This document shows, piece after piece, positions 43,111-53,924 of a stretch of DNA of 64,000 nucleotides. Source of the stretch: Anastatus disparis (Eukaryota > Arthropoda > Insecta > Hymenoptera > Eupelmidae); the NCBI GenBank assembly GCA_017163975.1, contig JAFFSR010000344.1, positions 2,641,001 to 2,705,000 on the forward strand. The letters run 5' to 3'. Positions within the stretch are counted from its first letter, which is position 1; the number at the start of each line of letters is the position of its first letter. The position numbers were made by a program, and so were the translations under genes. The notes beneath the pieces are model-generated. The model saw nothing but the letters and a program-made list of their open reading frames with translations, was not told the DNA's origin and searched no databases.

Positions 43111-43593
43111 TTAGAATTTTTTTATTGCAACTTCAATAATTTTTTTAAATTTTCTATCCCTTTTGAAATTATTTTCAAGTTTTGTAATTACATTGATGTT
43201 TTGAGAATTCACTTGATTATCATGTTGCGTTATATTTGAATTTTTAAATTTCTCAATCGAATCTTTCGTTAATTTTAATAATTTTTTATCATTAAATTCA
43301 TTTTTAAATGTCAGAATTGGTTCTTGTTCAATATCATTTTCAGATTCTTCAATGTTATTGTATTTAATTTTTTTACAATTACTTTTTAAAATTCTTTCTT
43401 TAGTTTGTTCATATTTTCTTTTATTACTGTTTTGGTAATTTTTCTGTAGATAAGTTTTTGGTTTATAATTTGTTGCCTCCAAACATTTTATGTTATCTAA
43501 GAAATGTAATTGTTGTAGTGCCAATTCTTGTAACTTTTTTTCTTCAAGATATTCAAAATTTATATTTTGAAAATTTAATTTCATCGTTGACAA
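43111..43593 (-). CDS. Lys/Asn-rich ORF upstream of the Helitron block
   Basis: The 160-residue protein starts MSTMKLNFQNINFEYLEEKK and is highly charged (Lys, Asn, Glu), without recognisable domains. It lies on the same strand, ~250 bp before the Helitron N-terminal block, and a readable Lys/Asn-rich frame continues between them (42860-43110), so it is probably the element's N-terminal extension. A chance ORF in AT-rich DNA is possible. Confidence 0.4.
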   Translation of the reverse strand: MSTMKLNFQNINFEYLEEKKLQELALQQLHFLDNIKCLEATNYKPKTYLQKNYQNSNKRKYEQTKERILKSNCKKIKYNNIEESENDIEQEPILTFKNEFNDKKLLKLTKDSIEKFKNSNITQHDNQVNSQNINVITKLENNFKRDRKFKKIIEVAIKKF

Positions 43594-43834
43594 TTCTTTG
43601 TGATGTACAATTAGTTCTTTCTTTTAGCTTTAAAATGAGACATTACACGTCTAAAAATATTGATTTAGTGAGCCACAACAATCATTCGCATTTAAGGTGT
43701 CCGTATTAGGTACAGTTGTTTTAACTTAAATACACCATATTTTGCAAAACTATTTGCACAAATATTAATAATTTTTAAGGTATCCCAGATTGGAAAGAAA
43801 AAACATCAAAATTCAAACATCAAAAAAGTTCAAT

Positions 43835-44405
43835 TTTTTATGATAGAATGTGTGTGTGTGTAAGCGTCTATGTGTGTGCATTTGTATATATGTGCATGTG
43901 TATATCGACGGTGGCTACGAAAACAATCAAACAATCACAGCTGTGTAATTGACTACGATAAAAACCCATCTCCAAAAGTGCGACCAAAAAAAAACACATC
44001 TTCAGAAGTGCAGCCAAAAAAAACACATCTCTAAATGTGCGGCAAAAAAACAATTCTTCAAAAGCGTGGCGAAAAAAGACACATCTCCAAAGTACGGCGA
44101 AGAAAAACACCCCTTGAAAACACGGTGAAAATTTTCAAGGGCTGTTCTTTTTCGCCGCACTCTTAAAGATGTGTTTTTTTCGCCGTACATTTAGAGATGC
44201 TTTTTTCGCCGCACTTTCGGAGATTTTTTTTTCGCCGCGCTTTTGAAGGTGTGTTTTTTTATGTCGCACCTTTGGAGATGTGTTTTTTTCGTAGTCAATT
44301 ACACAGCTGTGATTGTTTTCGTAGCCACCATCAATATATACATGCACATGTATACAAATACACACACATACACGCCTACCCACATACACCTTCTATCATA
44401 AAAAA
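43835..44405. mobile_element. Foldback element with tandem-repeat arms
   Basis: The two halves are inverse copies about 44124. The outer part holds TTTTTTATGATAGAA / TTCTATCATAAAAAA with TG/CA microsatellite. Next comes GTAGCCACC.../...GGTGGCTAC with ACACAGCTGTG, then several ~28-33 bp repeats per arm (AAAACACATCTCCAAA plus GTGCGGCGA type). Drosophila FB elements have the same plan. Open frames across it are repeat read-through. Confidence 0.85.
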
Positions 44406-44410
44406 TTGAA

Positions 44411-44798
44411 CTTTTTAATTTTCAATAATGTTTTTATTTTATTAACAATCCTATAATAATTTAGATGAAGAATTTTCAAATAATTTCAAAGATTTTTTCT
44501 AAATTAATTCTTGAAACGTAGACAATTGAATTATGCTCTAAATATTTTTGATTCTGTATCTTAACATCTTTTAAATTATGTAAAATAAAATTAAAAATAA
44601 AATATTTATAATTTATTTTTTATTATATTTTTGGAAAAGTTGCGCAAAAAGTTGCGTCACTTTTGGCTCGATAAAGCGACACGAAAAGTGATATAAAAAG
44701 TGACGCAAAAACTGACTCAAAAAGTGACGCAAAATATTACATCATAAGTTCCGTGATCATTTTCAGGAGGGTGATTTAATGGAACTGGATTAATATTT
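44411..44798. other. Spacer with AAAGTGACGCAAAA repeats
   Basis: A short run of degenerate AAAAAGTGACGCAAAA-type units lies at 44635-44735. Otherwise nothing was seen. Confidence 0.5.
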
Positions 44799-44802
44799 TC
44801 GG

Positions 44803-46600
44803 CACGGTGGTCCTCGATTAATTTTAACCGTGAAGTCTTTGCATCTCAGATTTTCCTTTTGGATATGATTCTAAACATATTTCGGATCAAATTCCAACAA
44901 AAACGAAAATCGAAGAATAAGCACTTTTTTATTTATTCAATTTTTTTTATTTTTTTTTTTTTATTTTCTTATTGATAATTTATGAAATTAATTTCTAGAA
45001 TGGCGTTTTCGAATAAAATTATGAATTATTTACATATTTTAAGCAAACATTATATATTTAAAAAAATTTTTAATTATGTAACAATGTGAGCGTAACTTTA
45101 AAATTAAGATCTCTTTTTATAAAACATGATAGTGATGAAAACTATAACGAATGATGCGTTTTTAAAGTGATTGTAATTAGAAAATACAGTGTATTAATAT
45201 TCTATAAGAACACGATACGAAAAGAAAATATATAAAGCAACGTAGCTCCAGTTGAGATGAAAATTGTTTGTAAACAAAGCATAATCATCGCTTCTATTCA
45301 CGAACGTTTTGTTGAATTTTTGAAAATTCCAGTGTTATTAATGTTTATGAATGAAGTCAGTCGTTTCGTAGTAGTGAATTAAACACCATGCCGCCAAATA
45401 TTATTAAAAACCACGCGCGTACTCATGAGGAAAATCGTTATGTTATCTGTTTGCTTTGTTTTAATGAAACTTAATCGATGGTTAACGTAACCCCAGCTTC
45501 AAAACTTAAAATAACTAAGCTATTTACAACTCATAATAAACAAAATGAGTGTCTTCCAAAAGTAGTGTGTCCATTTCGCAAAAGAAATCTGTACAGTGTA
45601 TTCACATATTTTAAAAGAACTTGAAGAGGAAGGCAATGGTTGGGCAGAATACTGTAGTGTTCAACGTGAAATAACTTACGGAACTCTTTCTTCTAAAGGA
45701 AACAGTTGCAAAATATTACTAAATAATATCGATTTCTTGCGATCCAATGGTAACTTGAATTGTTTAAAATGTATTGAGATTTTTGCAAAGTTTAACGCGG
45801 TTGTTAACTCTTGCTTTACTGTTTCTTTAAATCCAAAATTTATTAAATTTATCGATGCATTTAAAGATGCTTATCTATCATTAGGTATTCCGGTACCACC
45901 AAAAGTACATGCAGTTTTTTTCTATGTGAAAGACTTTTGTATTGAAAATAATCGAGGCCTAGGTTTTTACAGTAAATAGGCTATGGAAACGGTCCATCAT
46001 GATTTTTCTGCAACGTGGGCTAAATACAAAGTATCGCAAAATAATTCTAATTATGCAGATAAATTATTAAGAGCAGTCTGTGAATATAATTCACCGCATG
46101 TAACTTAAGTAAAAACTGTGTATATGTTATTTTTGTGTGTATATATGTATATATATATTTCAATCATAAAATTAAAGCTGTATATTTATGTGCTATTTGA
46201 TTCATTAATAAGTATTCAGGTATTTGTTGTATTTATATCTTGCAATAGTTTTCATTACGATAATATGTCGGAGAAAAATAATTTCAACCTTTTGCTTACA
46301 TTGTTACATAACTTAAGATTTTTCTAAATATATTTGCAATTAATTTTTGCTTAAAATATGTAAGTAATTCGAAATATTATCCAAACAAGCCATAGAAATG
46401 GATTTTATAAATTATCAATAAAATAATTTTTTTTATAAAAAACTATGTACAAAAATTGAAATTTGAATTAATAAAAAAGTGCTCATTCTTCGATTTTGGT
46501 TTTTGTTGGAATTTGATCCTAAATATGTCTAGAATCATATTCAAAAGGAAAATCCAAGGTGCAAAGACTTCACGGTTAAAATTAATCGAGGACCACTGTG
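44803..46600 (+). mobile_element. 1.8 kb CAC-ended DNA transposon, internally deleted (Chapaev/CMC-like)
   Basis: Terminal inverted repeats of ~140 bp (44803-44945; 46462-46600) begin CACRGTGGTCCTCGATTAAT. The flanks carry a perfect 4 bp duplication, TCGG (44799-44802, 46601-46604). CAC termini plus 4 bp duplications fit the Chapaev branch of the CMC superfamily. Arms are well conserved, so the insertion is probably fairly recent. Confidence 0.8.
45388..46108 (+). pseudogene. Transposon ORF: N- and C-terminal parts without the catalytic middle
   Basis: ATG at 45388 opens MPPNIIKNHARTHEENRYVI and CLLCFNET before a stop, with THNKQNECLPKVVCPFRKRN beyond. From 45596 the frame reads YSHILKELEEEGNGWAEY, GNSCKILLNNIDFL, CIEIFAKFNAVVNSCF, AYLSLGIPVPPKVHAVFFYV to a TAG at 45977-45979. 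Read through, it continues AMETVHHDFSATWAKYKVS and LLRAVCEYNSPHVT to TAA. These are recognisable as the two ends of a widespread insect/cnidarian transposon protein. The piece in between, with the nuclease, is gone, making this a non-autonomous deletion derivative. Confidence 0.7.
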
Positions 46601-46604
46601 TCGG

Positions 46605-47510
46605 CCCTTTGTAAAAAATATTGTTAGTCGCATTAAAAAATTTGTCTAATTATTCAAAATTTGAATAAATTTTCTAATGTGTTTATTATTTAACATACTC
46701 AATTGCCCAGCATATCCATCTTCACCTATTAAAATCAATTTTTCTTCTTTGGTTAAATTCATTCTATAAAAATAATAAATTTATGTGTACTTCTGAATTG
46801 AAATTATTTAATATAAGAATTTCAAATACTTCTGAAGAACTATGAAAAGTCCTGAAATAAAAATTTTTAATGTTATTTATATAGATAATTAAAAATTCTG
46901 ATTGATAATTATTCTTAAAATTTTAATAAATTACCACTTATTAAATATATAAACATATGAAAAACATAAACATCATAAAAACAAAGTTTAATGTTCATTA
47001 TTGAACATTGTTCATTTGAAGTTTTAGACTTAAATTATTTTGTTAGCTTGTTCATTTTATTTTGCTCATTTTTTTGTTCTTAAATAAACATTTTTTCTAA
47101 AACCCAATTTCATTAAATTTAATATTTATCGAATCAATTAATGATAAAACATCTGACCAAAATCTTTTCTTTGCTAAATTTCTTTTTGATTTTAATCTAT
47201 ACGAGCTTAATTTAATTCGCTCCTAACGTCGCACGGTTAAATTTTCATATATTATATTGATATGTATAAATTAGCTAATTTTTAAGTAAAAAAAATTGCC
47301 ATTATTTATAAGTTTTTATATTGCAGTTCTGTTTAAAATTTAGTTTTTATATATTTGAAAAAAAGGATTAATAAAAGTTCAAATATGCATAAAAATTGTT
47401 TAAATACAAATCATATTATCATGATAAATTAAAAATTTGTTTTACTTAATTTTATTTAAATTAATGAAAAAATATGATAGGAATTCAATTTTTTAAATCA
47501 TGTGTTTCAA
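46605..47510. other. AT-rich stretch with two weak minus-strand exon candidates
   Basis: On the minus strand, ~47223-47104 reads RIKLSSYRLKSKRNLAKKRF and SDVLSLIDSINIKFNEIGF after a possible CGTTAG acceptor. 46757-46636 reads MNLTKEEKLILIGEDGYAGQ to a stop after a TTTATAG acceptor. Both are more protein-like than their surroundings, but they cannot be joined confidently and match no family I know. Confidence 0.3.
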
Positions 47511-47511
47511 A

Positions 47512-48035
47512 CAGAGGGACGGAGATGAAAAAACGGAGACATAGGAACGGAGAAGTAGAGACGAAGACAGAGAGACAGAAACGGAGAGATAAAGAGAAGA
47601 AGACAGAGAAACGGAAGCAGATAGAAAAAGACGAAAAGACGAAAATGAAGAGATGGAGACGAAGAGACTTAGACAGAGGGACGGATAGACAAAAACGGAA
47701 AGACAGAGACAGAGAAACAAAGACGAAAAAAAGGAGTCAAAGAAGCAGAGATAGAGAGACATAGACGGAGAGACATAGATGAACGGACGGAGACAGAGAG
47801 ACAGAGATGGAGAGGTAAAGACAAAGAGGCAGAGACGGAGAGACATAGACATAGGGAAAGAGATAGAGAGATAGAGAGACATAGACATAGGGAAAGAGAT
47901 AGAGAGACGGAGACGAAGAGACGTAGATGGAGAAACTGAGACGGCAAGACGGAGAGAAATAAACAGAGACAGAGAGACGAAGTGACGGAGATAGAGAAAT
48001 GGAGACAAAAAGATGGAGATAGAGAGGCAAATGTT
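47512..48035 (+). repeat. Polypurine GAGACRGAGA tract
   Basis: About 520 bp of almost pure purine with periodic single C (units such as GAGACAGAGAGACGGA). Two near-identical 33 bp blocks around 47845-47920 show recent slippage. Open frames in all phases here are artefacts of composition. The tract could form triplex (H-DNA). Confidence 0.9.
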
Positions 48036-48308
48036 CTGTATGTGTATGTGCATATGTGTATATGTGTATGTTATTGATGTAAATGTGCTTATGACAGTGT
48101 GTATGTGTACGTGTCTACGTGTACATGTGTATGTGTACGTGTGTATGTGTACGTGTGTATGCGCAAGTGTATGTATATGGATTCGTGTGTATGTGTACGT
48201 GTCTACGTGCACATATGTATGTGTACGTGTGTATGTGTACGTGTCTACGTGTACATGTGTATGTGTACGTGTGTATGTGTACGTGTGTATGTGTACGTGT
48301 GTATGTGT

Positions 48309-48362
<54 letters not shown>

Positions 48363-48375
48363 GTGTGTGTGTGTT
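48036..48375 (+). repeat. (GT)n with 12 bp GTGTATGTGTAC units
   Basis: Alternating purine-pyrimidine DNA made of GTGTATGTGTAC/GTGTCTACGTGTAC units, ending in a pure GT run (48308-48375). Potential Z-DNA. All open frames on both strands are repeat read-through. Confidence 0.9.
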
Positions 48376-48482
48376 GAAACGTAAGACTTTTTAAATTAAA
48401 AAATAAGCAGACGCCGGGTGCGAACCCCGTTCCTCGAGATCTCCAGGCACGAGCTCTAACCACTAAGACAGTGCCGCACTGT
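48376..48482 (-). mobile_element. tRNA-derived SINE head
   Basis: The minus strand carries CACTGTCTTAGTGGTTAGAG (box A-like) and, about 35 bases later, GGGGTTCGCACCC (box B-like), a layout of an RNA polymerase III type 2 promoter. A GCGTCTGC end and an A/T-rich tail lead straight into (CA)n. No clean acceptor-stem pairing, so not a working tRNA. Confidence 0.6.
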
Positions 48483-49557
48483 TATATACAAGTTAAAATC
48501 ATACTTATAAGGCTCTTTGCCGGTATAGTAGATATCTATATACAAATATAACATGTGGATGGAAAATCCACCATGTTACAGTGTATATGTATGTGTGTAT
48601 GTAGATGTGTGTATGTGTATGTTTAATGTGCACGTGTGTAGGTGTATGTATGTATGGGACAATAATGCAAAACATATTCACGTAAGAAAAAAAAAGTCCT
48701 AATTTTCCACTTTAATATAATAGTAGTAATTTCTTTTTAATTAATCCTTAGGAACTGCAGCTAAGCTTATTTTGACAACATATTATAAAAGTTTCTGAAT
48801 CATGCCGTAAATAATTAAGTAGTTTCTTGAGTATAGACTTTGCTAGGTTCAATTGTTGTCAATCAATATCGTGATGATATTTTTCTATGTAAAAGCTATA
48901 ACATTTATTCAAAAATGGATTTTTGTTTCTCATTTTTAATAAATAAAAGATTATTATACTGTGTTAAAAATGATTATTCTTGCCTCTGGTAACCAACAAT
49001 AAACTTATTGGAATAGTAATTTTTAGCGCAAAAGCATACTTGTATATCGGAGAACAACAATCAAGTCAACATTTTGCTAGAAATTTAACTTTATGCGAAT
49101 AAAATGCAAATAAATTATATAAATGTGAATAAGACAAATGTTAAGACAAATGTTAATGTAAAAGATATGAATGACAGCATATTTATATTAGTTAAGTAAA
49201 TGAAAAAAGGCAGCTAAATATTATCAATTATTCGTAATTGTAATCATATCAATAAAATAATAATGAAGATATTATTTTTTTATTATTGTAATGTTATATC
49301 AGACTTCCATGTAATTGAGAGCAGAAGTTTTGTATTATCTATTAGTTATAATTATAATCACAATAATGAAATGTATATAAAAATGATCAATCTTCATTAT
49401 TACAACAGAATATTAAAGTAAGAGGAAGGTGTGAGATGGAGCAATGAGGGGGGGGGGCACATAAATCAAAGGGGGTGGGTGTGAGGATTTAGGAGGAGAG
49501 GAAATGGGGGCCTTTTTGTTTTAAATAACGTTAATAACGATTCAGAAGAAGAATTAG
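48483..49557. other. AT-rich stretch; member of a repeat shared with 62460-62950
   Basis: A short hairpin lies at 48547-48577 (AACATGTGGATGG/CCACCATGTT). From ~49300 (TTTTGTATTATCTATTAGTT) to 49520 the sequence follows the same order as 62470-62830, including the G-runs. No gene. Confidence 0.5.
49440..49515 (+). repeat. G-run cluster
   Basis: Runs of 5-10 G (49448-49457, 49470-49475) occur in otherwise AT-rich DNA. More follow at 49807-49829 and 49877-49890. Related G-run DNA is at 62745-62945. Potential G-quadruplexes. Confidence 0.75.
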
Positions 49558-49757
49558 TCATCGTCAGTGGCTCATTTATTAGGTTCGATAGATTCGTAAT
49601 CTCGAGGCTCCAAGTTCGATTCCCGCTCTCACCCAAATGATACAAGCACGATTGTACATCACATGTGCTTTGTTCGCAAACACACTGATGACCATCCGTC
49701 GCTAATTAGCATTGTAACGATAGCATAAAATACAACGATGTTAAAAAAAAAAAAAAG
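49558..49757 (+). mobile_element. tRNA-derived SINE, full length
   Basis: The head contains GTCAGTGGCTCATTTATTAG (weak box A) and CAAGTTCGATTCCCGCT (good box B). The body has CGTCGCTAATTAGCA, and the 3' end is a 14-base A tail (49741-49754). The body recurs as a headless fragment at 12643-12737, so this is a dispersed family. Confidence 0.75.
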
Positions 49758-50329
49758 AAGGAGAATTACGATGTAATTTAAGAAGTAGCTATATCGAGGG
49801 AGGAATAGGGGGGCCAAGGGGGGGGGGTGGAAGTGGCTTAAATCCTGATCTTTATATATATATATATATATATATATACTAGAGGGGGGGGGGGTTCCTC
49901 CCTGCTCGCTCCGCTCGCCAAGCCCCCGAATACACACATTTCAAAGTAAATAGAAGAGTAGAACATAATGAATCTAAATTTCATATTTGCGAATGTGAAA
50001 AAAGTTCAATAAAAAAATCAATACATAAAAATATAAGATATGAAGTTATAGAATTAGAATTAGTAAAAAAAAGATGGCTTAACGCGACATTCAAAAGTTC
50101 ACAATGAATCAAACTTATATATTTTTTAAATAAATTAAAAATAAAATAGTAAATAACAATAAAATTTTAAGTTATGATTGTATATAATAATATTTAATAA
50201 TAATTATGAGCGAATAATAAAAAATAGAATAATAGAATAATAGAAAATTATGATTATAAATAAATATTTTCATCTTCTTATGTCCTAAATTTTATACATA
50301 TCGAGAAGATGCAAAGAAAACGCTTCCCC

Positions 50330-50760
50330 TCTGCATTTTTTATTTTTGGGCTTGAGACCAACATATATAAATATATGGCTGCATTAAGAGTGTTTTTTTT
50401 ATTGCAGCTAAAAGAAGCTTACATTTTTATATTTTATCGTCGCCAAAGAAAACTACACTTTTTTTTCATTGTCACTAAAAAAGCTTACAAATTTATTTAT
50501 TATTGTCGCTGAAGCATACAGATCTATTGTTTGTTGTCGCTAATAGTAGCTTACAAATTTAAATTTCATTGTAGTTATAAAAAGTTTACATATTTATTCT
50601 TCATTGTCGCTAAAGAAGCTTGTACAGTTGCTTTGTATTTTTACTAAAAAAAAGTTTAAATAATTTTAAATATTTATTTAATATGTCGTTAAATTTCATT
50701 GTCGCTAAAAAAAGTTTACAAATTTATGTTTTATTACAAGCTTACATATTTATTTTTTAT
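50330..50760 (+). repeat. Tandem repeat of TTGTCGCTAAARAAGCTTAC units
   Basis: Around ten diverged ~45-50 bp units contain TTGTCGCTAAA, AAGCTTACA and AATTTATTT words. The entry word GGGCTTGAGACCA with CATATATGGCTGCATTAA-like sequence at 50345-50390 recurs inverted at 62195-62245. The array as a whole is the inverse relative of 61870-62230. Confidence 0.8.
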
Positions 50761-50998
50761 TTTTAAAAAAAATTTATACATTAATTTTTTTGGTAGTAAA
50801 TCAATATTATTTTATATTTTGTATTTTAATTATCATCTATTTGTTTTTCTGTAACCTTGAAAAATAATCATTTTATCTTGAGAATATTTTATTTATTAAT
50901 GTAATGAAATAAAAATATTAAATTATTTAAATTACCTCATTTAAAATTATTTCATTTGCTAGTATAAGTTCTTCCAACTCCATGTTTTCATCATTTAA

Positions 50999-51377
50999 GA
51001 AGGGGCCGAACTTCTGTTTTTGTCTAATAGCGTTTTTCATCATTTATGTAAACACTATCCGGTATAACAAGAAAAAAATAGCAGCCCCCGCTAGATATTA
51101 GTATAATAAGTAAATTTTGTAATAACAACCAAATTTTTTCACTGCGTAGTTTTTGAATAATTAGAGACCGACCAAAAAAAGATAGGTTATATTCTACATT
51201 GCTAGTAGGTCTCTAATTAGTCAAAAACTATGTAGTAAAAAATTTGGTTGTTATTACAAAATTTACTAATTATACTAATATCTAGCGGGGGCTGCTATTT
51301 TTTCTTGTTATACCGGATAGTGTTTACATAAATGATGAAAAACGCTATTAGACAAAGACAGATAGTTCGGCCCCTTC
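50999..51377. mobile_element. Foldback MITE, family M1 copy b
   Basis: 379 bp with perfect TTAA on both sides (50995-50998, 51378-51381). It is very similar to 1579-1958 throughout, including the central ATAGGTTATATTCTA spacer. This is the best-preserved copy for defining the family: ends GAAGGGGCCGAAC and complement. Confidence 0.93.
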
Positions 51378-52635
51378 TTAATACTTTAATAAATTCTAAT
51401 CTCTTTACTTTTAATATATATGTAATATCTATAAAATTTTTAAATATAAATATACATGAATATTTTCATAAGTGTATATGCATATAATATATTATTATAA
51501 TTGTTTTTACTATTTTATTCCATTCCTCCAATAATTTCTAGTTTTGTTCCTCTTACCCAATTCACATATTCATTTTCTAATTTATTTAATAAAACGTCTA
51601 ATTTATATTGTCCATCCTCTATTGTTCCGATGTATTCTGATTCATTTTTTTTATGTTTTTGTTCAAAAGAATTTTTTAAATACCCTTGTATTTCTGAAAA
51701 TATAAAATTATTTATATTATTATATTTTTTTTTCAATAATATTTAATTACTTATTAATCCAGGTCTTAATTTTATTTCTTCGAAATTTATTTTAATTGGC
51801 TTGTTATTTTTCAATATGTTGTATTCGCCTAAATGAATAATATTCGAATAATATTTTAATATAAAGTCATGTATATTATTTCCTTTATTGTATCCTTTTG
51901 CTTTTGATACATTAACATTCTCTAATAATATTTTCTGAAATATTAAAAAATGTTTAATATTATGTTGTAATTAATAATATTGTATATTATAAAAATTCAC
52001 TTCCTTTAATTTTAGATTTTTTTTAAATTTTTCAATATTTTTATCATAAATATTGCATTGAATTCTGAATCCTCCAGAATTATTTATCATGAATTTCATA
52101 ATCCTGAAATCAGTTTGTTTTTGTTTGTTAACAGAAGTTTGTTCTTTGGAAATTTCTTCAATACATGCAACCAGAGATCTATTATATGAAATCAAAAATA
52201 TTTATAACATATATTATATTTTTGATTTTTTTAATGAAGTTTTTAATACATACGTTGATTGATCTCCTATTACAATTTTAGTTTTTAAAAATTCCGTTGA
52301 CGAAAACAGTATTTTTTTTTCTTTTTTTGAAATATGATCTTGGTATTTATCATCGCCTTTTCTTTTTAAATTTTTTTCACTGATATTAATTCTATAAATG
52401 AATTATTTAATAATTTAATAAATGTTAATGATAAATAAGTTGATTATACATTTCTTATAATGTATTTTTTTTTAAAGTATTATATAAATATAAAAATAAT
52501 TAAATATTATAAATAAGATATTATTTTTATATATATATTGTATTAATTTTTTTAATGTTATTAATATATACTTTACTTTTTTATGTATTTTTATGTGACG
52601 TATTAATAATCTTTTCGATGAAATCCTTTTCCACA

Positions 52636-52882
52636 TTGGAAGAACTTTTTGTATGCTGTATGCCAAAGCGTGAGGGCGCAGTATACTACAAGTTTACGGG
52701 AGACAGAAAAACAAATTTTGGCGTTTTAAAAGCCAACCGATATCAGCCAGCCGTGCGCGCGCAACTCATAAGTAACTTTTGGCATTCAAAACGCCAACAT
52801 AATTATTGCTGTTCACCGCTGAGTATGAGCGGACTGTATACCTCTCCTCTTGGTTGGCAGTTCGCTAAGACATCTATCCGTG
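52636..52882. mobile_element. 247 bp insertion inside a zinc-finger exon
   Basis: CACA flanks both sides (52632-52635, 52883-52886). Removing the segment and one CACA joins CNIC to GKGF and restores a canonical C2H2 finger, which defines the boundaries. It is GC-richer than its host and contains an inner inverted pair (TTTTGGCGTTTTAAAAGCCA at 52717 and TTTTGGCATTCAAAACGCCA at 52778). The ends show no inverted repeat; family unknown. Confidence 0.75.
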
Positions 52883-53019
52883 CACAAATATTGCAAATAT
52901 TATTATAATTAGATGCATGACTTTGTGAATGTCTTATTAAATGTTCATTTCTTATATATTTATTTCTGAAAATAGAACATTCTCATTTTTCAGGTTTGTT
53001 ATGTTTTTTTAAATATCTT

Positions 53020-53741
53020 GGCTGATTCCATTCAGATTCATGCAGGCCGTCACTGATCGAATTTTTTTTTTCCTTCTAAGTAATAAAAATATCTACTATT
53101 ATGTATATAAAAATAAAATTTACCTCGTAGAACGCTCAAAAAAAAATTTTTTTTTACTACAGCAATTTTAGTGTTGAATGTAAAAACGAAAATTCGAAAA
53201 TTGAAAATGAACCTCTACTTTTAAATGACTATGGCTCCGTCAATTTTTAACCTTTTTGGGCGTTTTTTAAACGAAAATGTGCGAAATTCAGTCTAGTTTT
53301 AAATGCAATCTCGATTTTTGTAATATAATTTGATCTTACTGAGTTATTTACGAAAAACCGAAAAAGCGATTTTTTTCAAACGCGATTTTCTCAAAAATTA
53401 TATTTTTTTTTTTTTAAATTTTTATATGATTTTATACATAAAAAATACTAACTTTTAGGGTGGGTGAGAATATGCGATTTTGCCTTATTTTTTTTTAACA
53501 GATTTTTAAGCGTTTTTTTTTTATATTTTCGATTTTAAAACATTGATATCATGGCGCATCGTACTATTTTTTCAACTTTACGTGTTCTTACAACTATTTT
53601 TATGCTTTCATTTATTAACATATCAAAAATATCAACAATAATGTTTAAAATAAACCCCGGATCGAATATTTTGAGCAATTGGAACCAAAGTTATGACGAT
53701 TTAGAGTTTAAAAAAAAATGCTGAAACTTTAAATAAATATA
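53020..53741 (+). repeat. Left long terminal inverted repeat
   Basis: 722 bp. It includes homopolymer-rich AT DNA plus conserved words such as TGGCGCATCGTACTATTTTT and CCCCGGATCGAATATTTTGA, all found inverted at 56343-57060 with scattered substitutions and short indels. Confidence 0.9.
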
Positions 53742-53924
53742 TTCACTTTGAATTTTGAATTTTCAATTTGAATTTTGAATTTTGAAAAGATGAATTTTTT
53801 AAATACTAAAATATATTATTCTGACATTTTCAATGAACAAATAATATGCAATAGAATTAAGAAATTAACACTAATGAATTGAGAACTAATGTGAATAAAA
53901 AAATCCGAATTTAAATAAAACCTT

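Noticed and set aside
43868..44409. Overlapping Phe/Cys/Lys-rich frames on both strands
   Set aside because: They follow from the palindromic tandem repeats of the foldback element and mirror each other.
47493..48212. 239-residue minus-strand frame rich in Ser/Leu/Phe and His/Thr
   Set aside because: It is the complement of the GAGACRGAGA and GT repeats; all six frames stay open because the repeats lack stops.
48013..48463. Several overlapping frames rich in Cys/Val and His/Thr
   Set aside because: Pure read-through of the (GT)n array on both strands.
48401..48478. Functional tRNA gene
   Set aside because: Box-like words are present but the acceptor stem does not pair, and the unit ends in an A/T tail and CA repeat, as a SINE does.
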